A stretch of 64,000 nucleotides of DNA from an uncultured Bacteroidales bacterium (GCA_902774185.1 CACYHE010000008.1:62001-126000), one strand, 5' to 3'. Counted from the stretch's first letter, positions 18,316 to 27,873 are shown. Numbers and translations: made by a program. The notes: generated from the sequence alone by a model not told the origin.

Positions 18316-18332
18316 TATTTGCAATAAACAGA

Positions 18333-19580
18333 TTAGTGCTTACGAACCAACTTAACGTTCGAGTTGCCCTTCAACTGCTCACGGATACGAGCTGCAACCT
18401 CAGGATAATCCTGACTGATTACCGGTACATTCAGCGGTTTGTACTTCGGTGCCTCGTCAGCATCGTCTGCGCCCGGTACATTGCCGTATACAGACTTGGT
18501 AACCGGGTTGAAGCGAACCTGCTCATCGTTCAGGAATGCTTTCTCGGTAGCCTCATCGAAACCGATATTCAAACCCCAGTTAGCTCCAAAGACGGTATCT
18601 TGTGCCATTTGTTGGTAAACAACCTCGCAATAGTCCATACCACACATATATTGGGAAGCAGCGAAGTTGTTGTTCAGAGACATGTGAGCGCCAAGGCAGA
18701 GAGCCTCAGGAACGTAGCTGGAGTAATAGCCACCTTCGCCGGTTTCATCCGTATCATACTCATACGATTTCAGCGTCGGATTATTGATAAACTTAGCAGC
18801 TGCCTGCAGGTAAACGCTATAATTGTCTCCAGAGTTGAATGCCTCAATGAATTCCTTCATCTTTGAGACATACTTAACCTCGTCCATCGTGCTGGGCAGA
18901 CATTGTTTTATGTATTTTGCGGTATCTGTTACTTCCCATTCTCCCAGACAGAACACGATGTTGTTATCGGTGTGGTTTACGTACTTCGAAGCATAAAACA
19001 TCGGTGCCTCAAGTTCCAGGATAACACCTTCTTGGGTTCCTGCAAAATTGCCGGAGTTGTCGATATAGAAACCATCGCTGAAAACGTACAGTGTAGCCAA
19101 TGCTACGTAGCATTGATAAGTCGTTCCGTCGGATGCTTCAATCGTTCTAAGAGGAATTTCGCCGGTTTTCTCATCCTGCATATACGTGGTATCTTTATCC
19201 CATACGATAGCTCCGTTGAATACTGCTGCCTCCAGGAAGGTCTGCACGTGGATATAGCAGGAGTCTTTCAACTCACCTGCAGTAGCATAGATGTAGCAGT
19301 CTCCGTAATCAACGGCTTGTACATAACCACGGTTGGTTACTGTTGCTACACTCGGGTTACTACTGCTCCATTTGATAGCCTCTTTGGTGGCATCTGCCGG
19401 AGTAATAGTAGCGGTCAAACTGATCGGGTTGTCACCCAATACCAATACTAATTCTCTCGGGTTGATTGTCAAACTTGCTTGTGCGGTCGGATCTTCCGGA
19501 CCATTCGGATTCTTTTTGCAACCAACCAACAGGGTAGCACTCAGTGCTACAACTGTCAACAAAAATAATTGCTTTTTCAT
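18333..19580 (-). CDS. Lipoprotein with an Ig-like (BIG2-type) domain, SusCD-associated
   Basis: A 415-residue surface-type lipoprotein. The start at MKKQLFLL gives a signal peptide ending in the lipobox LLVGC (Cys near residue 21); an upstream in-frame start would add 13 unneeded residues. Residues ~37-115 form a bacterial Ig-like domain (LTINPRELVLVLGDNPISL ... WSSSNPSVATV). The remaining ~300 residues are not recognised and contain MCGMDYCEVVYQQM. It lies 31 bases after susD, the place where SusE/F-like surface binding proteins are usually found, so it probably binds the imported substrate outside the cell; this is inference. Confidence 0.8.
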   Translation of the reverse strand: MKKQLFLLTVVALSATLLVGCKKNPNGPEDPTAQASLTINPRELVLVLGDNPISLTATITPADATKEAIKWSSSNPSVATVTNRGYVQAVDYGDCYIYATAGELKDSCYIHVQTFLEAAVFNGAIVWDKDTTYMQDEKTGEIPLRTIEASDGTTYQCYVALATLYVFSDGFYIDNSGNFAGTQEGVILELEAPMFYASKYVNHTDNNIVFCLGEWEVTDTAKYIKQCLPSTMDEVKYVSKMKEFIEAFNSGDNYSVYLQAAAKFINNPTLKSYEYDTDETGEGGYYSSYVPEALCLGAHMSLNNNFAASQYMCGMDYCEVVYQQMAQDTVFGANWGLNIGFDEATEKAFLNDEQVRFNPVTKSVYGNVPGADDADEAPKYKPLNVPVISQDYPEVAARIREQLKGNSNVKLVRKH

Positions 19581-19611
19581 ACCTTTAATAGTTTTTTTTA
19601 TGATGAATATT

Positions 19612-21324
19612 TTACTCATTTACGGTCGGGTTATAGGAACCTTCGGAAGAAGGCATTACGAAGATGTACGAGGAACCTACTTCCATCTTACTTCCTGCAT
19701 TACCGCTGTGGTTCGATCCACGACGGCGCTCAGGCATCTCCGGAGCCAGACGACGGAACGTCATCAAGCCATAACCTTCACCCCATAACTCAACACGCCA
19801 GTTATACTCAATCTCTTCAAGCAGATTACTATGATTCAATCCGGCTACATACAGACCGTAATCGTTCTCTGCTCCTTCCAATACACGTTGATCGGTGATG
19901 GCGGTCAGATAGGTGATAGCATCGTTGTCATTACCCAAACGGTAACTTGCTTCCGCTGCAATCAGATACATCGACTCGATACGCATCAGGACGTTGTCGC
20001 TCAACCACTCACGGTCGATATCGTCCGCCTTGGTGGACTCGGGACAATCTGCCGAGTAGAATTTGCCGTCAGCGCATAACTTATAAGTGGAGTTCTTCTT
20101 ACCGTCATTGAACCAGTTTACACGTGCATCAAACGGGTGTCCGTTCGGCTTGCCGCTTGTCGAGTCTGCAGCGGAAATTCGCTTATACAGGTTCTCATCG
20201 ATGGCTTTGGTGTCGCCGGACCATGCATAACTGTAACTATGGATATCGCATTGACCGAACCAGGAAGCCAAGCCGCCGGTGGTCTCAATAGATACATCCT
20301 CACCCCACATCCAAGACGGATTGTTTACATTATTGAAACCGGTGGTGGTCAACTCACGACTCGGAAGCACCTGAATACCTTCCTTGGTCGCATCGGCAAT
20401 CGCTTTGAGGGCGAAGTCACGTGCATTGGTGTACGTTTGTACGTTATCCGGTGTGCTCGCTTGCGTCGGGTTGCCTTTATTCAGATACGAGTACGCAAGA
20501 ATGGCACTGGCAACGCCTGCGTTGATCTCCAGTTTCGAGTCACGTTTTTTCTCGGAGAATGCATCGAAATAATCGATGGCCTCTGCCAAGTCGCTTTCAA
20601 GCTGGTTATATACCTCTGCCATCGTAGCCAATGGTTGAGCTTCTTCCATATTGGTCTCATTGTACATCGGGAAACAACGCTCTGTTCTGAAATCACGGAT
20701 GTGATTCGGAGTCTCGCAATATGCCATAAGCAGGTTGCTGTAGATATAACCACGGAAGGCCAATGCTTGTGCATAGAAATAGGCTACTTCCGCTTCCGAC
20801 TCGTTGAAGGATGCCAGCGTATCACCTGCTACAATCGTGTGGTACATGGCAGTCTTCGAATCATAGGTGGTAGGAAGACCGGTAGAGGCAATGCGCTTGA
20901 TCACATTGTCTGCACTTGCAGCATCACCGCCTTGTGCCGTATAGATGATCGAGTTTACATTACGGAGCATGCCGTAGAAATAGGTCCATATAAATCCGGT
21001 ACGACCGGTGTTGCCGTGACCCATCTCGTCCGAGTAGAACCATCCGTAGGTGTAGTTTGTCAAAGCCATATCGCCACTCATCAGGTCGGTGTACATATCC
21101 AAGGAACGACGACCGAACTCATCATGAGCGTCTCCATCTAATTTGTAGGTACAAAGCGTGGAGTAGATACCGCGCATGGAACCCTCTAACTGGTTGGCCA
21201 TTTTGGAATACTGCTCTTGCGTGATAGTGCTACCGTACGGATCACGGGTCAGGAAATTATCCCCACAAGATGCCAACACGATGGCACTGATGCCTATAAT
21301 TGCTGTTTTGAATATATTTTTCAT
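19612..21324 (-). CDS. SusD/RagB-family outer-membrane lipoprotein
   Basis: A 570-residue substrate-capturing lid lipoprotein that pairs with the SusC-type transporter. The signal peptide ends at the lipobox LASC (Cys 20), followed by GDNFLTRDPYGS. The N-terminal TPR-like part includes VIKRIAS and YFYAQALAFRGYIYSNLLMAYCE (family: RAYYYFxLxxxyG), and the C-terminal part has LMRIESMYLIAAEASYRLGNDNDAITYL and a final NWRVELWGEGYGLMTFRR, which match SusD. It begins 20 bases after susC. The proteases downstream suggest a RagB-like, peptide-binding role rather than glycan binding. Confidence 0.95.
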   Translation of the reverse strand: MKNIFKTAIIGISAIVLASCGDNFLTRDPYGSTITQEQYSKMANQLEGSMRGIYSTLCTYKLDGDAHDEFGRRSLDMYTDLMSGDMALTNYTYGWFYSDEMGHGNTGRTGFIWTYFYGMLRNVNSIIYTAQGGDAASADNVIKRIASTGLPTTYDSKTAMYHTIVAGDTLASFNESEAEVAYFYAQALAFRGYIYSNLLMAYCETPNHIRDFRTERCFPMYNETNMEEAQPLATMAEVYNQLESDLAEAIDYFDAFSEKKRDSKLEINAGVASAILAYSYLNKGNPTQASTPDNVQTYTNARDFALKAIADATKEGIQVLPSRELTTTGFNNVNNPSWMWGEDVSIETTGGLASWFGQCDIHSYSYAWSGDTKAIDENLYKRISAADSTSGKPNGHPFDARVNWFNDGKKNSTYKLCADGKFYSADCPESTKADDIDREWLSDNVLMRIESMYLIAAEASYRLGNDNDAITYLTAITDQRVLEGAENDYGLYVAGLNHSNLLEEIEYNWRVELWGEGYGLMTFRRLAPEMPERRRGSNHSGNAGSKMEVGSSYIFVMPSSEGSYNPTVNE

Positions 21325-21344
21325 ATGTGTACCTCCTTTTCAAA

Positions 21345-24300
21345 TTAGAATTGGAACTTGATACCGCCCATGACTGTGGAAAGCGGAGTGTATTGGTATG
21401 CATCCGAAGTACCGGTGAAGCTGGCCATCGGGTTGTAACCCTTACGGGCACTGACGATAGCAAGGTTATCTGCCGATACATAGATGTTGAGCGATTTGAA
21501 TTTGATCTTCTCCATCCATTTCTTCGGGAAACTGTAACCGATGCGGATATTGTTCAAGTTCAAGAACGACAGGCTGGTGAGGAAACGGGTGGAACCCATG
21601 TTTGCGTAGAGGTCAGAACCGTTAGACAAACGCGGAACGGCGTTTACACCCATATCTACACATGCTTGTTTCTCCTGATCCGACATCATCGAGTTCCATG
21701 CTTTACGCATATCAACGTGCCAGTTGCTGCTACCGATCTTACCGCTGTGCATCAACTGCGAATATTGCCAGTCGTAACCCCAACCGCCGATACCGTAGGA
21801 GCAGGTAACGGAGAAGGTAAATCCGTAGGCGTCCAGATCAATACCGAAACCGCCTTGGAAATCCGGAATACGGCTCTTGCCGATATAGTTGCTACCGGCG
21901 TAACGGGCATCGTTACCGGAAACCATCTCTTTCTTCAATACCTCATCTGCCGACTTGCCGGGGTAGTATTTCTGTACGTACTCATAAACGTTTGATACGT
22001 AGTTGTTACCGGACTTGTTGTAGATCTGCAGGTTGTCAGCACTGTTGTGACCGAAGGAACCCAGTGCCGGGTCATAGTAACCTACATACACAGCTTCACC
22101 GTTCTCGTTGATACCTGCATACTCCGGAATATTCCAGTCGTACGGACTGTAACCTACTGCCAGTGAACCGGCCATGATCATGTCCTCTTCAGTCTCCAAG
22201 TACTCCGGTAACTTGGTGATCTTGTGCGTATAACGTGATCCGTTGAAACGAACATCCAACTTCACATTACGCATGTCCACTGCGTGTACGTTCATCTGAA
22301 CCTCCACACCTTGGTTCACCATCGCACCACCGTTGATAGGCACACTGGTGTAACCTAAAGACGGAGCTACCGGACGGTAGAACAACATGTTATCGATATG
22401 TTTCCAGAAGTAATCCAACTCCAAGTCAACATACTTGTTGATACCTACCTCCAAACCAAGGTCAATAATCTGACTGCGCTCCCAGGTCAACTCCGGGTTA
22501 CCTTTCGACTGCCATACGTAGCCGACTTCGCCGTCCACATATTCAATGGAATAGGTGTCTTGGAACAACTGGGTTCCGATACCGCCTTGGTTACCCAATA
22601 CACCCCAACTCAGACGCAGTTTACCGTTCTTCAACCAGTCAGCAGCCGTTGTGCCTTCCATAAAATGCTCATTGGTGAACATCCAGGTAGCACCTACAGA
22701 ACCGAAATGGCCCCAACGGTGACCCTTGGCGAACTTAGACGAACCGTCGGCACGGTAGTTACCGGTGATACCGTAACGTTCATCGTAGATATACGATACG
22801 GTAGCCAGGAAAGACTCCAATGCGGTGGAGTTGGTATAAGAAGTGATATAGGTGTTCTGAACGGCGTTACCCAACTCCAGAACGTTATCACCATCCATCG
22901 CAGCTACGTGACTCTTACCACCGTAGAAAACAGAGGAGCGAGCCATCTGGCTTTCGTGACCGGCCATCGCACGGATACTGTGCTCACCGATGGTCTTGTT
23001 GTACTCCAACAATTGGTTCAGCGTTACCCATAACTGGTTGGCTTGCGCCTTGTAGGTACGACCGATACCTGCTGCGTCACCATAGTACGCGTTCGTGTAT
23101 TCGGATTGCGTCAAACCGCTATATTGTGCGTTGGCATTGAAGGTGAATTTCAAATCTTTGTACAATTTGAACTCCAACGAACCGCCGGCCATCACGAAGT
23201 GCTGGATACGGTTGTCACGGTCATAGCGCAGAGAACCGGCAGGGTTGATACCGGCACCGTAAGCACGACCGGCACCCTCGTACATTCCGTAGTCATACAT
23301 ATTACCGCCCGTCTTCGGATCTACCGCAATTGTTCCGTCTTCATTATAAACGAATACCGGGAAAATCGGGGCGATCTCATTGACATACGCAAAACCGTTG
23401 TTCATGTTATCTCCTTGACCTGCAGCATCCTGCTTGGAATAGGTGTAGGCCATGTTCACATTACCCTTCAACCATTTCTTCGGTTGGAAATCCACGTTGC
23501 TACGTGCTGTGAGACGGTCGTAGGAAGAACCGATATAGTATCCTTCATCCTTCAAATAACCTACAGACGCGTAGTAAGTGGTCTTTTCCGTACCACCGGA
23601 GATCTTCACAGTAGCATCTAATTTCTGACCGACACGGAAGATAGCGTCACGCCAACTGGGCAGGTTCTCCATACCCGGTTTGTAAGTAACACCCATGTCT
23701 TCACCACGGAACTTACCGTTGTTGTCGATAAGCAAACTACCGGCTTTGTCATTAGGAATACCCTCTACCTGCCACAACAAATACTGTACCGGAATACCCT
23801 TCGGACCATACAACATCTCGTTGGCATCCTGGATCTTCTTGATGTCTATTGCACGCGAACTGATGTTGTACAAACTCATCCAAGCCATCTCGACAAACTC
23901 CTTCGGGTCGGTAACAACCTCATACATAGGCAGCAAACGCATGTTGGCACCGTACTTGATATCCACGTCAATATGACCTTCGTCGCCAGATGTACCTTTC
24001 TTGGTGGTGATCACGATCACACCATTGGCACCGCGGCTACCATACAGAGAAGTAGCGGTGGCGTCCTTCAAGATCGTCGTACTTGCGATATCGCTCGGGT
24101 CAATCGTAGCGATGTACGAAGCGTCGTAAGGCACACCGTCCACGATGTACAAAGGAGACGAACCTCCGTACAACGAACCGATACCACGGATACGGATACT
24201 GGCTGCCTCACCCGGCTGACCGGTGGTGGTGACAACCTGCACACCGGCAACCTCACCGGCAAGAGCCTTCGATACCTCGGAAGGACTCTTCTTTTCGATA

Positions 24301-24671
24301 TCCTCCGCCTTTACTGCTTGCGCAGAACCGGCGAATGAACCTTTACTTACATTACCGTAACCCGTTACAACCACCTCTTGAATCACTTCGGTGTTCTCCA
24401 ACAGGGTTACTTTGATGTTTTTGCCGGCAGGCACCTCTTGGGACGCCATTCCGACGAAACTTACGACCAGTGTCTTCACAGACTCCGGTACGCTCATCTC
24501 GAATTCTCCATCATAGTCCGAGATTGTACCTAATGTGGTACCTACTGCCTGGATACTTGCACCGATCACCGGCTCGCCCTGGGCATCGACTACCACACCG
24601 CTAACTTGCTTCTCCGCATACAAGCCGATGCTCAATGCCGCAAGAAAAAGTAGTGTTAAAATCTTCTTCAT
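21345..24671 (-). CDS. SusC/RagA-family TonB-dependent outer-membrane transporter
   Basis: An ~1108-residue TonB-dependent transporter. From MKKILTLLFLAALS it has a signal peptide, a carboxypeptidase-regulatory-like domain (VSGVVVDAQGEPVIGASIQ, ~25-100), a plug with VTGYGNVSKGSFAGSAQAV and SIRIRGIGSLYGGSSPLYIVDGVPYD, then a large barrel ending in the aromatic GGIKFQF. These are SusC/RagA marks. The open frame continues 22 codons upstream, but that part (MKDKSRKTKDKSGKK) is made of a 7-bp array in the leader and is unlikely to be translated. The transporter heads the unit susC-susD-lipoprotein-M6-C10. Confidence 0.95.
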   Translation of the reverse strand: MKKILTLLFLAALSIGLYAEKQVSGVVVDAQGEPVIGASIQAVGTTLGTISDYDGEFEMSVPESVKTLVVSFVGMASQEVPAGKNIKVTLLENTEVIQEVVVTGYGNVSKGSFAGSAQAVKAEDIEKKSPSEVSKALAGEVAGVQVVTTTGQPGEAASIRIRGIGSLYGGSSPLYIVDGVPYDASYIATIDPSDIASTTILKDATATSLYGSRGANGVIVITTKKGTSGDEGHIDVDIKYGANMRLLPMYEVVTDPKEFVEMAWMSLYNISSRAIDIKKIQDANEMLYGPKGIPVQYLLWQVEGIPNDKAGSLLIDNNGKFRGEDMGVTYKPGMENLPSWRDAIFRVGQKLDATVKISGGTEKTTYYASVGYLKDEGYYIGSSYDRLTARSNVDFQPKKWLKGNVNMAYTYSKQDAAGQGDNMNNGFAYVNEIAPIFPVFVYNEDGTIAVDPKTGGNMYDYGMYEGAGRAYGAGINPAGSLRYDRDNRIQHFVMAGGSLEFKLYKDLKFTFNANAQYSGLTQSEYTNAYYGDAAGIGRTYKAQANQLWVTLNQLLEYNKTIGEHSIRAMAGHESQMARSSVFYGGKSHVAAMDGDNVLELGNAVQNTYITSYTNSTALESFLATVSYIYDERYGITGNYRADGSSKFAKGHRWGHFGSVGATWMFTNEHFMEGTTAADWLKNGKLRLSWGVLGNQGGIGTQLFQDTYSIEYVDGEVGYVWQSKGNPELTWERSQIIDLGLEVGINKYVDLELDYFWKHIDNMLFYRPVAPSLGYTSVPINGGAMVNQGVEVQMNVHAVDMRNVKLDVRFNGSRYTHKITKLPEYLETEEDMIMAGSLAVGYSPYDWNIPEYAGINENGEAVYVGYYDPALGSFGHNSADNLQIYNKSGNNYVSNVYEYVQKYYPGKSADEVLKKEMVSGNDARYAGSNYIGKSRIPDFQGGFGIDLDAYGFTFSVTCSYGIGGWGYDWQYSQLMHSGKIGSSNWHVDMRKAWNSMMSDQEKQACVDMGVNAVPRLSNGSDLYANMGSTRFLTSLSFLNLNNIRIGYSFPKKWMEKIKFKSLNIYVSADNLAIVSARKGYNPMASFTGTSDAYQYTPLSTVMGGIKFQF

Positions 24672-24695
24672 GTTTGTTATTTTTGTTATTATTTT

Positions 24696-24736
24696 CTTTC
24701 CGCTTTTGTCTTTCGTCTTTCGACTTTTATCTTTCA
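24696..24736. repeat. Heptanucleotide array in the susC leader
   Basis: Six units of the GTCTTTC/GACTTTT type in the 5' untranslated region, 25 bases before the susC ATG. Confidence 0.82.
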
Positions 24737-24798
24737 TAACCTCACGCGTACGTATATTAGATATAGAATACGCACACGCGCAAATACGAAAAATCGCG

Positions 24799-24830
24799 CA
24801 AAGGTACGACTTTTTTTTGATATGACCAAA
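24799..24830 (-). promoter_or_regulatory. Promoter of the susCD-protease unit
   Basis: On the minus strand, TTTGGTCATATCA followed by an A run and TACCTTTG (24799-24806) matches the Bacteroidota promoter pattern. It implies a leader of about 120 bases before susC. Confidence 0.7.
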
Positions 24831-24840
24831 TTTTTAGGAA

Positions 24841-24867
24841 AAAAAATGCAAAAAATCAACTTTTTGC
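24841..24867 (-). terminator. Terminator of the M16 peptidase gene
   Basis: On the minus strand GCAAAAA and TTTTTGC form a stem followed by ATTTTTTTT; it begins two bases after the M16 stop and ends just before the susC promoter. Confidence 0.7.
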
Positions 24868-24868
24868 G

Positions 24869-26113
24869 TTAAATATATGACAAAATGTAACTTTTTTGGT
24901 CACAAAATAGTTCATTTGCTACATTTAAAAGGTCTTGTGTTGACGTTTTTGCAATTTTGTCAAATGTTTCTTGCCATAATGGCGCAGCACCGTGGTATAA
25001 CATGGATTTCGCCATCGCCAAAGCGCTGTTCTCTTGGTTCTGGGCGGAGATGGCTAACTGACCGCGTAACTGTTGCAAGGCATGCTGTAATCCGCTTTCG
25101 GTTAAGGGTGTCGTACGGAGCTTATCCAACTCGTGCCGGACCAATTCTAAACTGTAAGGATAATCTTCCGGATCGCAAGCCCAATAGATACACCAGTAAC
25201 CCGTGTCGCTCAAGGGTGTATAAGTTGATTCTACGGTATAGACGAGTCCTTTGGATTCGCGCAGACTTAAGTTTAAACGGCTGTTCAGACTTCCGCCGCC
25301 TAAGATGTTATTGAGCAGAAACATCGCCAACTGTTTCTCATGACCGATCTCATACGCGCGTCCGCCTAGCATCGCGTGCACCTGATGCGTGTGCTTTTTG
25401 AAAGACCGCTCACGCTCCGGGGGGCAAACTACTAGGTCCCTATGCTTCCTAGGCTCCCTAGGACTCATAGTCAAACTCCCGAACTCTTTCTCCGCGATGC
25501 GGAAGATCTTCTCCGGCTTTACATTGCCTTGGCAGAAGACCACCATTCGTTCCGGCGTATAATGGCGTGCCATCCAGTTTAGCGCATAGTCGCGTTTGGA
25601 GGATATATGTCTCAACGTTTTCTTGGTGCCTAAAATCGGCATGGCAAGACTGCTACCGGCAAAAACGAGGTTTTCAAAATCATCATAGATGAGTTCGGAA
25701 GGCTGGTCGTTATAACTCTCTATCTCGTCGAGGATGACCATTCGCTCTTTGTCCGTCTCTTCTTTCTTAAAAGCGGGTTGCAGAATCATCTCAGCGATAA
25801 GATGAAGGGTGAGTTGCACATGTTCGGCGAGAATAGCTGCATAGAAAGTGGTTTCCTCTTTGGTGGTATAAGCGTTGATCTCACCACCGATGCCTTCGAT
25901 GGCATGGATGATCTGTCGTGCTGAATGGTGGTTGGTGCCTTTGAATACGCAATGCTCGATATAATGCGCCATGCCGTTCTCTTCCGGTGCCTCGTCACGC
26001 GTACCTGCTCCCACCATCACACCTACGTAGGCGACGGGAGAAGGCGTCCATCTATGCACAATTTTGACGCCATTTGGCAAAATATGATAAAAAGTTTGCG
26101 AATTTTCTTGCAT
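24869..26113 (-). CDS. M16-family (insulinase-like) zinc peptidase
   Basis: A 414-residue single-unit M16 peptidase, similar to bacterial processing-peptidase-like enzymes. The inverted zinc motif HYIEH is at residues ~47-51 (MAHYIEHCVFKGT) with the downstream Glu in EINAYTTKEETTFYA (~76-90). The second, inactive-type domain contains LNNILGGGSLNSRLNLSLRESKGLVYTV, usual for the family. There is no signal peptide, so it should act in the cytosol or possibly the periplasm by another route. Its ATG (26111-26113) overlaps the upstream promoter element of the divergent tRNA-Leu gene. Confidence 0.93.
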   Translation of the reverse strand: MQENSQTFYHILPNGVKIVHRWTPSPVAYVGVMVGAGTRDEAPEENGMAHYIEHCVFKGTNHHSARQIIHAIEGIGGEINAYTTKEETTFYAAILAEHVQLTLHLIAEMILQPAFKKEETDKERMVILDEIESYNDQPSELIYDDFENLVFAGSSLAMPILGTKKTLRHISSKRDYALNWMARHYTPERMVVFCQGNVKPEKIFRIAEKEFGSLTMSPREPRKHRDLVVCPPERERSFKKHTHQVHAMLGGRAYEIGHEKQLAMFLLNNILGGGSLNSRLNLSLRESKGLVYTVESTYTPLSDTGYWCIYWACDPEDYPYSLELVRHELDKLRTTPLTESGLQHALQQLRGQLAISAQNQENSALAMAKSMLYHGAAPLWQETFDKIAKTSTQDLLNVANELFCDQKSYILSYI

Positions 26114-26138
26114 ATTCCGTTTTTTTGTTGTACCTTTG
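26106..26138 (+). promoter_or_regulatory. Promoter of tRNA-Leu
   Basis: TTGCATATTC, a T run and TACCTTTG (26131-26138) lie about 36 bases before the mature tRNA 5' end. Confidence 0.7.
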
Positions 26139-26174
26139 CACCCGTTTTTGAATTGGGGCGCTCGCTACGCTCGC

Positions 26175-26256
26175 GCGGCATTGGCGGAATTGGTAGACGC
26201 GCCAGACTTAGGATCTGGTTCCGAGAGGAGTGAAAGTTCGAGTCTTTTATGCCGCA
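26175..26256 (+). tRNA. tRNA-Leu (anticodon UAG)
   Basis: An 82-base class II tRNA. The acceptor stem pairs GCGGCAT with ATGCCGC, the anticodon stem CCAGA/TCTGG encloses CTTAGGA with the anticodon TAG at 26209-26211 (reads CUN leucine codons), there is a long variable arm, and the T loop is TTCGAGT. The CCA end is not encoded. It lies between the divergent M16 gene and the convergent mazG gene. Confidence 0.95.
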
Positions 26257-26257
26257 C

Positions 26258-26282
26258 AACGGGTTCGTTAGAGCCCGTTTTT
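26258..26282 (+). terminator. Terminator of tRNA-Leu overlapping the end of mazG
   Basis: AACGGG and CCCGTT form a stem followed by TTTTC right after the tRNA. The hairpin lies across the last codons of mazG on the other strand. Confidence 0.75.
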
Positions 26283-27068
26283 CTTTGCTTCATTCCAAAG
26301 GGCATCCATTTCTTCAAGACACATGTCTTTGAAATCTTTTCCTTGCTCTTTAGCGCGTTGCTCTATATAATTGAACCTGCGAATGAATTTAAGGTTCGTT
26401 TGCTCCAGCGCATTGTCAGGCTTGATCTTATATAACCGTGCTGCATTGATGAGCGCAAACATCAGGTCTCCGAACTCCTCACTAACTCGTTCATTCGTTA
26501 ACTCGTTCACTCGTTCACTCGTTAATTCTTCCTCAAACTCGGCTATTTCCTCTTTTACTTTATCCCATACATCTTCGCGTTTCTCCCAATCAAAGCCCAC
26601 ATTGGCTACTTTGTCTTGGATTCGATAGGCTTTGACGAGACTTGGCAATGAATCAGGAATGCCACCGAGTACGGTTTTGTTTCCGCCTTTCTCTTTGAGT
26701 TTGACTTGCTCCCAGAGTTTACTTACTTCTTCGGCATTCTGTGCGGCTTCTTCGCCGTACACATGCGGATGACGGAAAACGAGTTTATCGCAGAGCCGGT
26801 TGCACACGTCGGCAATGTCAAAGTCATTGGTTTCACTACCCATCTTGGCATAGAAAACGACATGCAGCAATACGTCACCGAGTTCTTTGCTGATCTCGTT
26901 CATGTCATGACGCGAGATGGCGGTTGCCAACTCATAGGTCTCTTCAATCGTGTTTTGCCGTAAACTGTCGAAAGTCTGCTTGCGGTCCCAGGGACATTTC
27001 TCCCGCAGGTCATCCATGATATCCAGCAATCGACCGAAAGCCTGTAATTGTTCTTCTCTACTGTGCAT
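26268..27068 (-). CDS. mazG: Nucleoside triphosphate pyrophosphohydrolase MazG
   Basis: MazG hydrolyses (d)NTPs to monophosphates and pyrophosphate. The protein (266 residues from MHSREEQL) has the first domain DDLREKCPWDRKQTFDSLRQNTIEETYEL with the EExxE-type metal site, and ELGDVLLHVVFYAKM, then a second similar domain with EEFGDLMFALINAARL. Between them, residues ~182-199 (ELTSERVNELTNERVS) come from an in-frame 8-bp array. An ATG 9 codons upstream is possible, but the chosen start matches the family and overlaps lpxH by 11 bases. Confidence 0.94.
   Translation of the reverse strand: MHSREEQLQAFGRLLDIMDDLREKCPWDRKQTFDSLRQNTIEETYELATAISRHDMNEISKELGDVLLHVVFYAKMGSETNDFDIADVCNRLCDKLVFRHPHVYGEEAAQNAEEVSKLWEQVKLKEKGGNKTVLGGIPDSLPSLVKAYRIQDKVANVGFDWEKREDVWDKVKEEIAEFEEELTSERVNELTNERVSEEFGDLMFALINAARLYKIKPDNALEQTNLKFIRRFNYIEQRAKEQGKDFKDMCLEEMDALWNEAKKNGL
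26481..26530. repeat. In-frame octanucleotide array within mazG
   Basis: About six 8-bp units of CGTTCACT/CGTTAACT type; MazG reads them as an eight-residue periodic stretch (ELTSERVN, ELTNERVS). Confidence 0.87.
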
Positions 27069-27873
27069 GGTCGGATTCTTCTTCTTTGCCTTCAAACGTG
27101 TGTACGGTCAGATTACCGTGCTTGTCCAGTTTGGCGTAGGTCCATTGTTGGAAACAGTCGCCTAAGATCACCATTCGGGAGTCTTTTTTGATCTGCAGGT
27201 CCAAATCAATATGACGATGACCGAAGATATAATAATCGCGGTGGTTATGCAGTTTCTCCTGCTCTTTGGCGTACAATACCAGTTCCTCCTTGTCTTCGCC
27301 TTTGTACGGACAGGGGTTCTCGATCTCTTTCAACCGACTCTTCTTCGCCCAGTTATAACCGAACTTATTGCCCACCTCAGGCGGCAGACAGCGGTAAAGG
27401 AATTGCAGGAAGGGGTTACGGAAGATCTTGCGTAACCGCATAAAACTGCGGATCTTGGAGCGCACTTTAGGCGGGTATAACTCTTCCCAGTTCTCCGGCA
27501 ACAAACCGTCACCGTGCGCCAGGAATAATGTCTTGCCGTAACGGACAATGGTACAAGGCTCGTATTGCACTTCTACCTTCGCTATCTGCTCCAGACCGCC
27601 AAAAGTCCACAAGTCATGGTTACCGGTCAGATAATGAACATGGATGCCTTTCTTATGTAACTTTCGTAACTCTTTGAAGAAAGGAGAATACTGCCGTTTG
27701 GCTTTGTCATGAACGAAATACTCCATCCAGAAATCGAACATGTCGCCTAACATGTATATTGATACGGCATCTTCACTCATCATCTCCAACATGTCGATGA
27801 GTTTCTTTTGGTGTGCCCAACCTCTCTCGATGGCGAGGCTGCCTAAGTGAGCATCAGATAAAAAATAAATCAT
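27058..27873 (-). CDS. LpxH-like UDP-2,3-diacylglucosamine hydrolase (metallophosphoesterase)
   Basis: A 271-residue calcineurin-like phosphoesterase probably acting in lipid A synthesis, splitting UDP-2,3-diacylglucosamine to lipid X at the inner membrane face. It has the metal-site motifs SDAHLGS (residues ~6-12), GDMFDFWMEY, TGNHDLW, HGDG and GHRHIDL. The start at MIYFLSD overlaps the stop of the MIP18-family gene by 4 bases (ATGA); a longer in-frame extension upstream only reads through that gene. The narrower LpxH call rests on length and overall motif pattern; a general phosphoesterase is possible. Confidence 0.88.
   Translation of the reverse strand: MIYFLSDAHLGSLAIERGWAHQKKLIDMLEMMSEDAVSIYMLGDMFDFWMEYFVHDKAKRQYSPFFKELRKLHKKGIHVHYLTGNHDLWTFGGLEQIAKVEVQYEPCTIVRYGKTLFLAHGDGLLPENWEELYPPKVRSKIRSFMRLRKIFRNPFLQFLYRCLPPEVGNKFGYNWAKKSRLKEIENPCPYKGEDKEELVLYAKEQEKLHNHRDYYIFGHRHIDLDLQIKKDSRMVILGDCFQQWTYAKLDKHGNLTVHTFEGKEEESDHAQ

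Noticed and set aside
20137..21141. Plus-strand open frame of about 330 codons opposite susD
   Set aside because: SusD motifs are complete on the minus strand; no promoter or family resemblance on the plus strand.
24672..24737. N-terminal extension of the SusC-type transporter
   Set aside because: The extra codons are made of a 7-bp array and precede a good signal peptide at the chosen start.
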